This document shows positions 41,251 through 49,347 of a stretch of 50,318 nucleotides of DNA, in pieces. Made by a program: the position numbers and the translations under genes. This stretch comes from Clostridia bacterium (GTDB taxonomy: Bacteria > Bacillota > Clostridia > CAKSNL01 > HGM11501). The stretch lies in the NCBI GenBank assembly GCA_017411325.1, contig JAFQQJ010000060.1:1-50318 (forward strand), written 5' to 3'. The notes below the pieces were generated by a model, which was given only the letters and a program-made list of their open reading frames with translations, ran no database searches and had not been told where the DNA came from. Each line of letters starts with the position of its first letter. Position 1 is the stretch's first letter.

Positions 41251-42309
41251 ATGCCGGAGGATAGAATTGATATGAAAGAAACACAGGTTATAAAAGTAAT
41301 AGGTGTAGGTGGCGGCGGAAACAACGCTGTTAACCGAATGGTAGATGCAGGGGTTAAGCACGTTGAATTTATAGCTGTTAACACAGATGCTCAGGCGCTG
41401 GCTTGCTCCAAGGCTGACAGAACTCTTCAGATCGGCGACAAGGTAACAAAGGGACAGGGTGCAGGTTCTGATCCCGAAGTAGGTAAGAAGGCTGCTGAAG
41501 AATCTGTTGCAGAAATTGAAAAGGCAATAGAAAGTGCGGATATGGTATTTATCGCTGCAGGTATGGGTGGCGGAACAGGTACAGGTGCTGCTCCCGTTAT
41601 CGCAGGTATAGCTAAAAATAAGGGTATCCTTACAGTAGGTATCGTTACAAAGCCCTTCCAGTTCGAAGGAAAGAGAAGAATGGACAAGGCTATGGAGGGT
41701 ATAGAAGCCCTTAAGGCAAATGTTGATACAATCGTTGTTATCCCCAACGACAAGCTTCTTACAATCGGAAGTGCAAAGACCACTTTGTTTGATGCATTCA
41801 AGATGGCTGACGAAGCTCTCCGTCAGGGTGTACAGGGTATTACAGAGCTTATCGGAAACGTTGGTTTCATGAACGCAGACTTTGCTGACGTAACAAGCGT
41901 TATGAAGGATGCAGGATGTGCACACTTCGGTATCGGACGTGCTTCCGGTGAAAACAGAGCAGAGCTTGCGGCTAAGGCTGCTATTGAAGCTCCTCTTCTT
42001 GAAACAAACATTGAAGGTGCAACAGGTATTCTTATGTGCATCTCTGGTAACAGAGATCTTTCTCTCTTTGAAGTTAACGAAGCTGCAGAGCTTGTTCAGA
42101 GCTATGCTGACCCCAACGTATTCTTCAAGATGGGTATGATTAATGATGAGGCAATGGGCGACGATGTTTCCATTACAATCATTGCTACAGGATTTGAAGG
42201 AAAGGAAAAGAAGAAGGAGGATTCTATTTTCGGAACACTTAATTTAAGCGGTTCTGATGATACATATCCCGACATCCCCAGCTTCCTTAAGAAGCCCGAC
42301 TTAGAGTAA
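41251..42309 (+). CDS. ftsZ: Cell division protein FtsZ
   Basis: Tubulin-like GTPase that forms the division ring. The 352-residue protein has the tubulin signature GGGTGTG at about 106-112, NTDAQAL, the T7 loop with [11 protein letters not shown], and the C-terminal peptide DIPSFLKK at about 340-347 that binds FtsA/SepF/ZipA-type anchors. The linker between core and peptide is short (about 30 residues). ATG 41251 has AAGGAGG 8 bp upstream; the earlier TTG in frame is not needed. Codons such as ggt, gct, aag, ttc and atc seem more frequent than in adjacent cluster genes, which would suit high expression. No ftsA is adjacent. Confidence 0.97.
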   Translation: MPEDRIDMKETQVIKVIGVGGGGNNAVNRMVDAGVKHVEFIAVNTDAQALACSKADRTLQIGDKVTKGQGAGSDPEVGKKAAEESVAEIEKAIESADMVFIAAGMGGGTGTGAAPVIAGIAKNKGILTVGIVTKPFQFEGKRRMDKAMEGIEALKANVDTIVVIPNDKLLTIGSAKTTLFDAFKMADEALRQGVQGITELIGNVGFMNADFADVTSVMKDAGCAHFGIGRASGENRAELAAKAAIEAPLLETNIEGATGILMCISGNRDLSLFEVNEAAELVQSYADPNVFFKMGMINDEAMGDDVSITIIATGFEGKEKKKEDSIFGTLNLSGSDDTYPDIPSFLKKPDLE

Positions 42310-42315
42310 GATTAT

Positions 42316-42341
42316 AAAAGCCCGGATATCCGGGCTTTTTT
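42316..42341 (+). terminator. Terminator of ftsZ
   Basis: Perfect palindrome AAAAGCCCGGAT / ATCCGGGCTTTT (42316-42339) followed by Ts, immediately after the ftsZ stop. Confidence 0.85.
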
Positions 42342-42356
42342 GTTAGGAGGATAACT

Positions 42357-43403
42357 ATGTTTGATTTGGACAGATATATGATTCCCTTCTGGGAAGGTGA
42401 TGTGGTTGAGGACGAAGCATGCTTTGTAATGGAGGACGAAGACGGTTGCGTTATTCCCGTAAGCCTTTTATATAAGCCGGATAAAGTTCTTAAGGTTACA
42501 GACTATACTCTTACTGTCACCTATGAAGAAGGAAAGGACTACATGGTGGAAGACGGGAAAATTATCATTATTCCCGAAGGAAGGATTCCGGTTATGAAAA
42601 GCAAGGATTTCTTTCTTGAGGAAAAGGTTGAAGGAAAGTCATTTATGCGCCGTAACGGAAAGTTTCTTGCCTTTGCTGAATGGGTGCTTATGTATCCTTA
42701 TCAGATTGCGGTTACTTATGAGCATTCGGAAAAATGGGAAAGATATATTCCTGAGTCAAAGGGTGCTGTTCTTACAAACTTCATTAAAAAACTTGAAAAT
42801 AGGGAGCCTGTAAAAATTCTTGTATTTGGCGATAGTATATCGGCAGGTGCAAATGCCACATCCTTAAAGGCGGATATGCTGCCGGGTCTTCCTATGTGGG
42901 ATGCACTTTTGGTGCGTGAGCTTAAAAAGAAATACGGATATGACGATATTGAAATCGTGAATACTTCCGTTGGCGGAAAGGCGAGCGGATGGGGTGTAGA
43001 AACCGTTGAGGATAATGCTGTCAGATATAATGCCGACCTTGCGATTATCGGTTTTGGAATGAATAACAGTGGTACACCGCTTCCCGATTTTAAGAAGGAT
43101 ATTGAAGATATATGCAAAGCGCTTCGCAAAGGGAAGAGCGATACGGATATTGTTCTGCTTGCAACAATGGTTCCTAATAAGCTTCTTGCAGGCTTCTGGG
43201 GAAATCAGATGTATCAGCAATATGTGCTTAATGAAATTGCAGAGGATTTTGATAATATGGTTGTCTGCAATATGACGGAATATCATAAGGCTATGCTTGA
43301 AACCAAGAAGTTTGAGGATATGACGGGAAATAACGTAAATCACCCCAATGATTTTCTTATAAGAGGATATGCTCAGTGTCTTTATAAGACACTTGAAAAA
43401 TAA
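42357..43403 (+). CDS. SGNH/GDSL-family hydrolase (esterase-like)
   Basis: A 348-residue protein: an N-terminal beta domain (about 1-145) and a GDSL hydrolase domain beginning LVFGDSISAG with the nucleophile Ser160, then GGKASGWG (oxyanion Gly), IGFGMNN (Asn) and NHPNDF with the catalytic His329. The Asp of the usual DxxH is Asn here, so the site may work as a Ser-His dyad. The layout resembles CE2-type and other carbohydrate esterases. No signal peptide, thus probably cytoplasmic. It has its own ribosome site after the ftsZ terminator; read-through from ftsZ is possible. Confidence 0.85.
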   Translation: MFDLDRYMIPFWEGDVVEDEACFVMEDEDGCVIPVSLLYKPDKVLKVTDYTLTVTYEEGKDYMVEDGKIIIIPEGRIPVMKSKDFFLEEKVEGKSFMRRNGKFLAFAEWVLMYPYQIAVTYEHSEKWERYIPESKGAVLTNFIKKLENREPVKILVFGDSISAGANATSLKADMLPGLPMWDALLVRELKKKYGYDDIEIVNTSVGGKASGWGVETVEDNAVRYNADLAIIGFGMNNSGTPLPDFKKDIEDICKALRKGKSDTDIVLLATMVPNKLLAGFWGNQMYQQYVLNEIAEDFDNMVVCNMTEYHKAMLETKKFEDMTGNNVNHPNDFLIRGYAQCLYKTLEK

Positions 43404-43410
43404 CAAAAAC

Positions 43411-43452
43411 AAACGAAAAACGGAAATGCAGAAGCATTTCCGTTTTTCGTTT
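43411..43452. terminator. Bidirectional terminator between the SGNH hydrolase and recA
   Basis: Perfect 19-bp stem AAACGAAAAACGGAAATGC (43411-43429) / its complement (43434-43452) with an AGAA loop, between two convergent genes. Confidence 0.85.
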
Positions 43453-43526
43453 AGAAAATCATTGAATAAAAGGGTTTATATCTCTCAAAGCCAATTGGGG
43501 TAAGGGGCTTTGAAGGGATTGGTAAT

Positions 43527-44606
43527 TTAATCTTCCTCATTACCTTCAAGGAAGTCCTCTGACAAATCGTCATCCTTGCTCTTGGGTGCGGTTTCAGCCT
43601 TGTAGTGTGCCAATACCTTTTCTTTTACTTCGCTGAATACTTCGGGATGTTCGATCAGGTACTGCTTTGCGTTTTCTCTTCCCTGTGCTATGCGTTCACC
43701 GTTATAGGAAATCCAGGCACCTGCCTTATTGATGATGTCAAGCTCAACAGCCATATCGAGAACAACGCCCTCGGGAGCAAAGCCCTTACCGAAAATCATA
43801 TCAAATTCAGCCTTCTTGAAGGGAGGAGCAACCTTGTTCTTAACGATTTTGACCTTTGTCTTTGTACCGATTACGTTAGCGCCTTCCTTGATGGGTTCGC
43901 CCTTACGGATATCCATTCTTACGGAAGAGTAGAATTTAAGAGCCATACCACCGGTGGTGGTTTCGGGATTTCCGAACATTACGCCGACTTTTTCACGGAG
44001 CTGGTTGATAAATACTACTATGGTGTTGGTTTTATTGATTACACCCGCAAGCTTACGGAGAGCCTTGGACATAAGTCTTGCCTGCATACCAACCTGCTGA
44101 TCTTCCATTTCTCCGTCAATTTCTGCCTTGGGAACAAGGGCTGCAACGGAGTCAACTATTACAAGATCAACGGCGCTGCTTCGAACCAGTGCTTCAACTA
44201 TTGCGAGAGCCTGCTCACCTGTGTCGGGCTGAGAAACCAAAAGCTCATCAATATCAACACCGAGGGTTTTTGCATATTCGGGATCAAGAGCGTGCTCGGC
44301 ATCAACGAAAGCAACAACGCCTTCTTCTCTCTGACACTGTGCCGCAAGAAGGAGAGTGAGGGTGGTTTTACCGGAAGATTCGGGCCCGTAAACCTCAACG
44401 ATTCTTCCCTTGGGGATGCCTCCGATGCCAAGAGCGATGTCAAGGCTTAAAATGCCTGTGGAGAGTGCTTCAACCTCTAAATTTGAGGAATCTCCCAATT
44501 TCATAATGGTTCCTTTGCCATAATCCTTTTCTATCTGGGCAAGGGTGCTTTTAAGTGCTTCCGCCTTGGAAAGATTATCAACTTTTGATGCAGCAGTCTT
44601 TTTCAT
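43527..44606 (-). CDS. recA: Recombinase A
   Basis: Strand exchange ATPase and LexA co-protease. The 359-residue protein has Walker [11 protein letters not shown] (about 74-83), the L1/L2 DNA loops ([30 protein letters not shown]), a Walker B strand [11 protein letters not shown] and an acidic C-terminal tail ([15 protein letters not shown]). Its promoter contains an SOS box, so it should be induced by DNA damage. Confidence 0.97.
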   Translation of the reverse strand: MKKTAASKVDNLSKAEALKSTLAQIEKDYGKGTIMKLGDSSNLEVEALSTGILSLDIALGIGGIPKGRIVEVYGPESSGKTTLTLLLAAQCQREEGVVAFVDAEHALDPEYAKTLGVDIDELLVSQPDTGEQALAIVEALVRSSAVDLVIVDSVAALVPKAEIDGEMEDQQVGMQARLMSKALRKLAGVINKTNTIVVFINQLREKVGVMFGNPETTTGGMALKFYSSVRMDIRKGEPIKEGANVIGTKTKVKIVKNKVAPPFKKAEFDMIFGKGFAPEGVVLDMAVELDIINKAGAWISYNGERIAQGRENAKQYLIEHPEVFSEVKEKVLAHYKAETAPKSKDDDLSEDFLEGNEED

Positions 44607-44655
44607 AATATATTAACCTCCTTGAAAATAAGAACAAATATTCGTGTTTTTCTAT

Positions 44656-44684
44656 ATTATAAATGCGAACATATGTTTTGTCAA
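44656..44684 (-). promoter_or_regulatory. recA promoter with LexA (Cheo) box
   Basis: On the minus strand a perfect TTGACA (44679-44684) and TATAAT (44656-44661) with a 17-bp spacer. The spacer holds CGAACATATGTTTTG (44666-44680 on the + strand), matching the Gram-positive LexA motif GAAC-N4-GTT. A second, one-off site GAAC-AAAT-ATTC lies just downstream at 44632-44643. Confidence 0.8.
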
Positions 44685-44708
44685 TAGTTTTTTTGAAAAA
44701 AATTAAAA

Positions 44709-45515
44709 TTATTTTTGTTTCATCAGCTGACGGTATTTATACGGGGTTATTTTGTTGTGTGAAACGAAGGTGTTGATGAAGTATGCGCTTGATGTAAAAC
44801 CGCATCGTTCAGCGGTTTCTGTAACTGAAAAACCCGATTCCAGCAGATATTTGGCGTGCTTGAGTTTGGTTAGTGTATGAAATGAATTTACTGTCATTCC
44901 CGTGGTTTTCTTAAAATCCCCCGCAAGCTTTGTACGGCTTATGAAAAATTCCGAAGCAAGATCCTCTAGGGTGAGTTTTTCGGCAAAATGAGTTTCCAGA
45001 TAGGATATAACATCGTTTATATAGGTTCCCGTTAGTTTTACCGGTGTTAGGTCTGTTTTTGAAAAAATATCATATATTTTCATGTAGAGTGTGCCGAGTA
45101 TAAGCTTTGCTCTTAAAACAGAATCTTCGGTGAAGGGGGATACATAGACCGATTTCAGAATGGAAAAATAATGATAAAGCTCTGAATATTCATCGTCCGA
45201 CAAGGGTGCGATAAATGAGGGTGTACTCATGGAATATACGGCGGGGATAGCATCATACAGATTTTCAAAATGTACGAAAATCTGATGCCTCTCATAAAGG
45301 CAGTCCGGAGCAATATATGGGTTGTGAAGCTGATATGCCTTGGAGCATATCAGGCTTTTTCCCGAAACCTTGGTTATTATGTCGTCGGAGATATAAGTGA
45401 TTTCTCCGCTTCCGACCAGTGAAATTTCATCAAAGGTGTGTGAATGCAGGATTTTTTTATCTCCGGAATAGCCGATGCCCTTGTAGTATTCAATGTTTTT
45501 TAATGCTACCTTCAA
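44709..45515 (-). CDS. AraC-family transcriptional regulator
   Basis: A 268-residue regulator with an N-terminal cupin-like ligand domain (HSHTFDEISLVGSGEITY) and two C-terminal helix-turn-helix motifs of the AraC type (LTLEDLASEFFISRTKLAGDFKKTTGMTVNSFH and FSVTETAERCGFTSSAYFINTFVSHNKITPYKYR). Start is TTG at 45515 with AGGAGGTG 5-8 bp upstream. It is divergent from the GH2 gene, whose promoter carries two repeated boxes, so it most likely senses a sugar or glucuronide and controls that gene. No terminator separates it from recA downstream. Confidence 0.88.
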   Translation of the reverse strand: MKVALKNIEYYKGIGYSGDKKILHSHTFDEISLVGSGEITYISDDIITKVSGKSLICSKAYQLHNPYIAPDCLYERHQIFVHFENLYDAIPAVYSMSTPSFIAPLSDDEYSELYHYFSILKSVYVSPFTEDSVLRAKLILGTLYMKIYDIFSKTDLTPVKLTGTYINDVISYLETHFAEKLTLEDLASEFFISRTKLAGDFKKTTGMTVNSFHTLTKLKHAKYLLESGFSVTETAERCGFTSSAYFINTFVSHNKITPYKYRQLMKQK

Positions 45516-45541
45516 GAATACACCTCCTGTTTATTAAAATC

Positions 45542-45568
45542 TGTACGATTTTACAATTTTTGTACGAT
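45542..45568. promoter_or_regulatory. Direct repeats TGTACGAT: candidate AraC-regulator operator
   Basis: TGTACGAT at 45542-45549 and again at 45561-45568, 19 bp apart and on the same face of the helix, with the second copy 6 bp before the GH2 -35. This is the arrangement of AraC-type activator sites. Confidence 0.6.
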
Positions 45569-45574
45569 AGTGTG

Positions 45575-45603
45575 TTGAAATTACTTCTTTTTTATTATAT
45601 AAT
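45575..45603 (+). promoter_or_regulatory. Promoter of the GH2 gene
   Basis: TTGAAA (45575-45580) and TATAAT (45598-45603) with a 17-bp spacer, followed by an AAGGAG ribosome site. Confidence 0.7.
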
Positions 45604-45634
45604 AAAGAAAAGCTTTAGTCAAGGAGAAATGAAA

Positions 45635-47392
45635 ATGGATAGATTATTCAAGAGAAGCAACACTGCAAAGTGTATAGAGCTTGATAAAATGTGGGATTTC
45701 AGAGTTGATCCCGAAAACAAGGGTGTTGAGGAAAAATGGTTTTTGTCTTTTCCCGATGACAGCCGGAAGATTAATGTGCCTTCCTGCTGGAATACGGAAA
45801 TTGATTTGTTCCGATATATCGGAACGGCGTGGTATCGCACCACCTTTGAGACGGAAAGCGAAAATATAGCGATAAAATTCTTTTCAGTAAATAACGAGGC
45901 TGACGTTTATCTTGACGGTGAGCACCTCGGTAATCACTACGGGGCATTTTTGGAATTCGGTTATGAGATAAAAGGTCTTTCAACGGGAAAGCACACTCTT
46001 ACGGTGAGGGTAAACAACGACAGTAACTCGGTTGATACCTATCCTCTGACGGACGTTGACTGGCTTAACTACGGAGGAATTGCAAGAAGAGTTGAGATAA
46101 GAGAGCTTTCCGATGTACTTATAAAGGATTGCCGCGTCAGATATAAAATTGAAAACGACTACAAGGATGTCCGTCTTGATTTGAGCGCAAAAATCAAAAC
46201 CTTCAGAAGTGTAAAAGACAAGCTTGAAGTTTATATAAATGACGAGCTTGAATATGAAAAAGAGCTTACCTTAGACGGAGAAGAAGAAATTGAAATTCCC
46301 GAAATATTAATAAAGGATGCATCTCTCTGGGGAATCTTCAAACCTAATTTATACTACATAAAGGTTAAATTCGGAGGAGAAGACTTAATCGAGCGAACAG
46401 GCTTCCGTGAAATAAAAACCGAACATATGGACATTTTATTAAACGGCGAAAAAATTAAGCTTTTAGGAATCAACCGTCACGAAATCCATCCCGACTGGGG
46501 CTTTACCATGCCCTTTAACCTTATAAAGAAGGATATTGACATAATTAAAAACTTAAACTGCAACGCCATAAGAACAAGCCACTATCCCAATTCTCAGCTT
46601 ACCGCCGACTACTGCGATGAGGTCGGTATGCTTTTCTGGGAGGAGCTGCCCTTATGGGGAAGACCTGAGGCTGCAATGGTGACAGATCTTACCAAGGCAA
46701 GGGTTCTTCCGATGATTGAGGAAATGATAAATGCCGGCTTTAATCATCCGAGTATTGTGATTATCAGTATGCATAACGAGTGTGCAACCGACACCAAGGG
46801 CGGCTATGAATTTACAAAGATGATGATGGAAAAGGCAAGAAGCCTGGATAACAACAGACTCTTTACCCATGTTACCAACAGAGGAGGAGATGTATGCCCC
46901 GATATCTGTTATGAGTTTGACGATATCATCTGTATGAATAAGTATATCGGCTGGTACGAGGGGGTTGAATCAGGCGACTGGAATGCATTTATTGAGCGAT
47001 GGGAAAAGCACATTGAAGCTTGTAATTCTCTTGATAAGCCCCGTCTTATGACGGAATTCGGTGCAGGGGCAATTCCCGGAGTTAACACCTTTGAAGCACA
47101 GCGCTGGACCGAGGACTATCAGGCGGACTATCTTGAATTTTCCCTTAATCAGCTTCTTTCGAATGCTAAAATTGCGGGAACCTATATCTGGCAGTATTGT
47201 GATATTCATATTCCCTTTGGCAGAGAACTTGCCCGTCCCAGAAGCTTTAATAATAAGGGTATTGTGGATGAATACCGCCGTCCCAAGCGTGCTTACAGAG
47301 TGGTTCAGGAAATTTACGGAAAAGAAATGAGCGAAGGAGCGCACTTTGACAGAGCAAGAATCAATAACTACAGTATTCCGAAATGGAAATAA
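45635..47392 (+). CDS. Glycoside hydrolase family 2, probable beta-glucuronidase
   Basis: A 585-residue GH2 enzyme: sugar-binding jelly roll (about 20-160), Ig-like domain (about 165-265) and TIM barrel (about 270-585). LGINRHEIHPDWGF opens the barrel; the acid/base is Glu382 (ISMHNECATD) and the nucleophile Glu474 (MTEFGAGAIPG). The NNKG motif (Asn539, Lys541) matches the N-x-K pair that binds the carboxylate in beta-glucuronidases (Asn566/Lys568 in E. coli GusA), and NKYIGWYEG matches its YYGWY. Beta-glucuronidase is therefore preferred over beta-galactosidase. No signal peptide, so it is intracellular and needs an importer, not seen here. ATG 45635 is 8 bp from AAGGAG; the ATG six bases earlier is too close. 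Confidence 0.9.
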   Translation: MDRLFKRSNTAKCIELDKMWDFRVDPENKGVEEKWFLSFPDDSRKINVPSCWNTEIDLFRYIGTAWYRTTFETESENIAIKFFSVNNEADVYLDGEHLGNHYGAFLEFGYEIKGLSTGKHTLTVRVNNDSNSVDTYPLTDVDWLNYGGIARRVEIRELSDVLIKDCRVRYKIENDYKDVRLDLSAKIKTFRSVKDKLEVYINDELEYEKELTLDGEEEIEIPEILIKDASLWGIFKPNLYYIKVKFGGEDLIERTGFREIKTEHMDILLNGEKIKLLGINRHEIHPDWGFTMPFNLIKKDIDIIKNLNCNAIRTSHYPNSQLTADYCDEVGMLFWEELPLWGRPEAAMVTDLTKARVLPMIEEMINAGFNHPSIVIISMHNECATDTKGGYEFTKMMMEKARSLDNNRLFTHVTNRGGDVCPDICYEFDDIICMNKYIGWYEGVESGDWNAFIERWEKHIEACNSLDKPRLMTEFGAGAIPGVNTFEAQRWTEDYQADYLEFSLNQLLSNAKIAGTYIWQYCDIHIPFGRELARPRSFNNKGIVDEYRRPKRAYRVVQEIYGKEMSEGAHFDRARINNYSIPKWK

Positions 47393-47399
47393 GATTAAT

Positions 47400-47424
47400 A
47401 AAAACGCCCGACGGGCGTTTTTAT
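47400..47424 (+). terminator. Terminator of the GH2 gene
   Basis: AAAAACGCCC (47400-47409) / GGGCGTTTTT (47413-47422) with a GAC loop and further Ts, 8 bp after the stop. Confidence 0.85.
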
Positions 47425-47431
47425 TTTGGTC

Positions 47432-47460
47432 TTGTATATAAAAGAAAGTTCTGCTATAAT
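47432..47460 (+). promoter_or_regulatory. Promoter of the second rsmH-like gene
   Basis: TTGTAT (47432-47437) and TATAAT (47455-47460) with a 17-bp spacer. Confidence 0.55.
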
Positions 47461-47492
47461 AATATTATACAAAATTAAGCAGAGGTATTATT

Positions 47493-48524
47493 ATGGAAGA
47501 ACATAAAAGAAGAGTGCGCTATAAAGGAACGCACCCCAGAAAGTTTTCTGAAAAATATAAGGAGCATCAGCCCGATAAGTACAAAGATGATATAGAAAAA
47601 ATCATCAGCAAGGGTAAAACTCCCGCAGGTATGCATATATCAATAATGGTTGACGAAATTTTGGATTTTCTTAAAATTGAGCCCGGAGAAACCGGGTATG
47701 ACGCCACACTCGGCTATGGCGGCCATACTGAAAAGATGCTGGAATGCCTTAAAGGCAAAGGACATATGTATGCCACCGACGTTGACAGGGAAGAATCGGC
47801 TAAAACAAAGGCACGACTTAAAGAAAAAGGCTACGGCGAAGAAATTCTTACAATTAAGAATATGAATTTTGCTGAAATCGACAAAGTTTCGGATGGGGAA
47901 AAGTTTGACTTTATACTGGCTGACCTTGGCGTATCGTCCATGCAGATTGATAATCCGGAGCGCGGCTTTTCATATAAAATTGACGGGCCCCTTGATTTAA
48001 GGCTTGACCAGAGCAGCGGAGTCAGCGCGGCAGAGAGGCTAGCAGAGCTTTCAGAGGATGAAATAATCGGTATGCTGATAGAAAACTCAGACGAGCCTTA
48101 TGCCGAGGAAATTGCATCGGAGATAATGAAGACCTATTCTTCCGGCGGAAGTATTGAAACAACCACCGACCTTCGCAGGATAATTGAAAAAGCACTTAGC
48201 CACCTTCCCAAAAAGGAGAGAGAAGAAAATATTAAAAAGAGCTGTCAGAGGACGTTTCAGGCACTCAGAATTGATGTTAATTCCGAGTTTGAAGTGCTCT
48301 ATTCCTTTCTTGAGAAGCTTCCTTCAGTTATGAGCGACAAGGGAAGGGTTGCAGTTTTAACCTTCCATTCCGGGGAAGACCGTTTGGTGAAAAAAGCATT
48401 TAAAAAGTATCTTAGAGAAGGCGTGTTTTCGGAAATTTCCGAGGAAGTAATACGCCCGTCGGGCGAAGAATGCTTCAGAAATCCCAGAGCGAAATCTACA
48501 AAAATGCGCTGGGCGAAAAAATAG
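47493..48524 (+). CDS. Second RsmH-like methyltransferase (MraW family paralogue)
   Basis: A 343-residue SAM methyltransferase of the RsmH family. It keeps ATLGYGGHTEKML (SAM loop), ADLGVSSMQIDNPERGFSY, RTFQALRIDVN and FHSGEDRLVK, but differs from the canonical copy at 30.4 kb: a basic N-terminal extension of about 45 residues, CQRTFQALRID instead of HPAKRTFQAIRIE, FHSG for FHSL, and no Cys-rich C-terminal segment. Ser/Asp/Gly positions for SAM binding are intact, so it should be active. Its target is unclear: it may share C1402 or modify another base. It has its own promoter and is followed 19 bp later by the DUF805 gene. Confidence 0.85.
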   Translation: MEEHKRRVRYKGTHPRKFSEKYKEHQPDKYKDDIEKIISKGKTPAGMHISIMVDEILDFLKIEPGETGYDATLGYGGHTEKMLECLKGKGHMYATDVDREESAKTKARLKEKGYGEEILTIKNMNFAEIDKVSDGEKFDFILADLGVSSMQIDNPERGFSYKIDGPLDLRLDQSSGVSAAERLAELSEDEIIGMLIENSDEPYAEEIASEIMKTYSSGGSIETTTDLRRIIEKALSHLPKKEREENIKKSCQRTFQALRIDVNSEFEVLYSFLEKLPSVMSDKGRVAVLTFHSGEDRLVKKAFKKYLREGVFSEISEEVIRPSGEECFRNPRAKSTKMRWAKK

Positions 48525-48543
48525 AAGAAAAGGAGTGTATGTA

Positions 48544-49071
48544 ATGAGTTTTTGCACAAAATGCGGAAAAAATTTAGATGGCACAAACGGAATCTGCCCC
48601 GATTGTGAAGAAAGTACAGGATATGGCTTTTACGGGCCCTGCAAAGAAACGGTTACACCGAAAAAGTACAATTTGTTTACGGCTTATGCCGAAATGTTTA
48701 ACCGCTATTCAGAGTTTGACGGTAGAAGCTCCAGAAGCGAATTCTGGTATGCATATCTTATGGATTTTATTATTTACGCAATCTTCGGTATTATTTATAT
48801 AGTTATGTTTGGAGTGGCATTTGGTCTTGAAAGTGAAGGCTTCGGAATTGCAGGAATTATTATTGTCGTTCTGATGTTTATATATGCGCTTGCTACAATG
48901 ATTCCCCGCATTGCCCTTCATATAAGAAGGCTTCACGATACCGGTAAAAGCGGGTGGTTTTATATGCTCGCATTAATTCCCGATGTGGGAACGATAATTA
49001 TTCTGGTTCTTTGTGCCCTGGAAACCCAGGCGGGAGAAAATAAATACGGAAAAGATTCCCGTTATAATTGA
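48544..49071 (+). CDS. Zinc-ribbon DUF805 membrane protein
   Basis: A 175-residue protein. Residues about 3-23 form a zinc ribbon with CTKCGKN and CPDCEES pairs; the rest is a DUF805 domain with RSSRSEFWYAYL, three to four hydrophobic segments, and the conserved ARRLHDTGKSGW-type motif (here RRLHDTGKSGWFYML). DUF805 proteins are inner-membrane proteins of unknown function. ATG 48544 has AAGGAG 9 bp upstream; the ATG at 48535 touches the ribosome site. Probably co-transcribed with the rsmH-like gene. Confidence 0.85.
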   Translation: MSFCTKCGKNLDGTNGICPDCEESTGYGFYGPCKETVTPKKYNLFTAYAEMFNRYSEFDGRSSRSEFWYAYLMDFIIYAIFGIIYIVMFGVAFGLESEGFGIAGIIIVVLMFIYALATMIPRIALHIRRLHDTGKSGWFYMLALIPDVGTIIILVLCALETQAGENKYGKDSRYN

Positions 49072-49347
49072 TAATAAAAAAGTCATCAGGAAAAACCTGA
49101 GAAGGTAATCAGCCCGCAGGAAGAGTGCAGCTTAATAACACATTGAGCAAAAATACAAAAATGCGCGGGGCGGGATATAACAACACAAATAAAGCCATTA
49201 CGGCGGTTTATTAAAGCGGAATATGCAGCATAAGCTGAAATATGACGTTTTTGATTTTTTCGCTTGTGTGGCTTTTTGTATTTTAAATAAACACAGGGAA
49301 CAAATGGTTTTTCACTTACATATTAATCGGATGAAAGGATGGGCTGT
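49072..49347. other. Intergenic stretch without a recognised gene
   Basis: 276 bp between the DUF805 and recombinase genes. A small hairpin TCAGG/CCTGA (49086-49100) and locally GC-rich patches (around 49110-49130 and 49160-49172) are present, but no known riboswitch, tRNA or terminator with a convincing T tract. No ORF of note. Confidence 0.4.

Noticed and set aside
43605..44450. A 281-codon open frame antisense to recA
   Set aside because: recA is unmistakable on the other strand; the antisense frame has Cys/Asn-rich, low-complexity content, no ribosome site and no family motif.
49072..49347. Cobalamin-type or other riboswitch
   Set aside because: Some local similarity to riboswitch-like stems, but the conserved core sequences are missing and the downstream gene is a recombinase.
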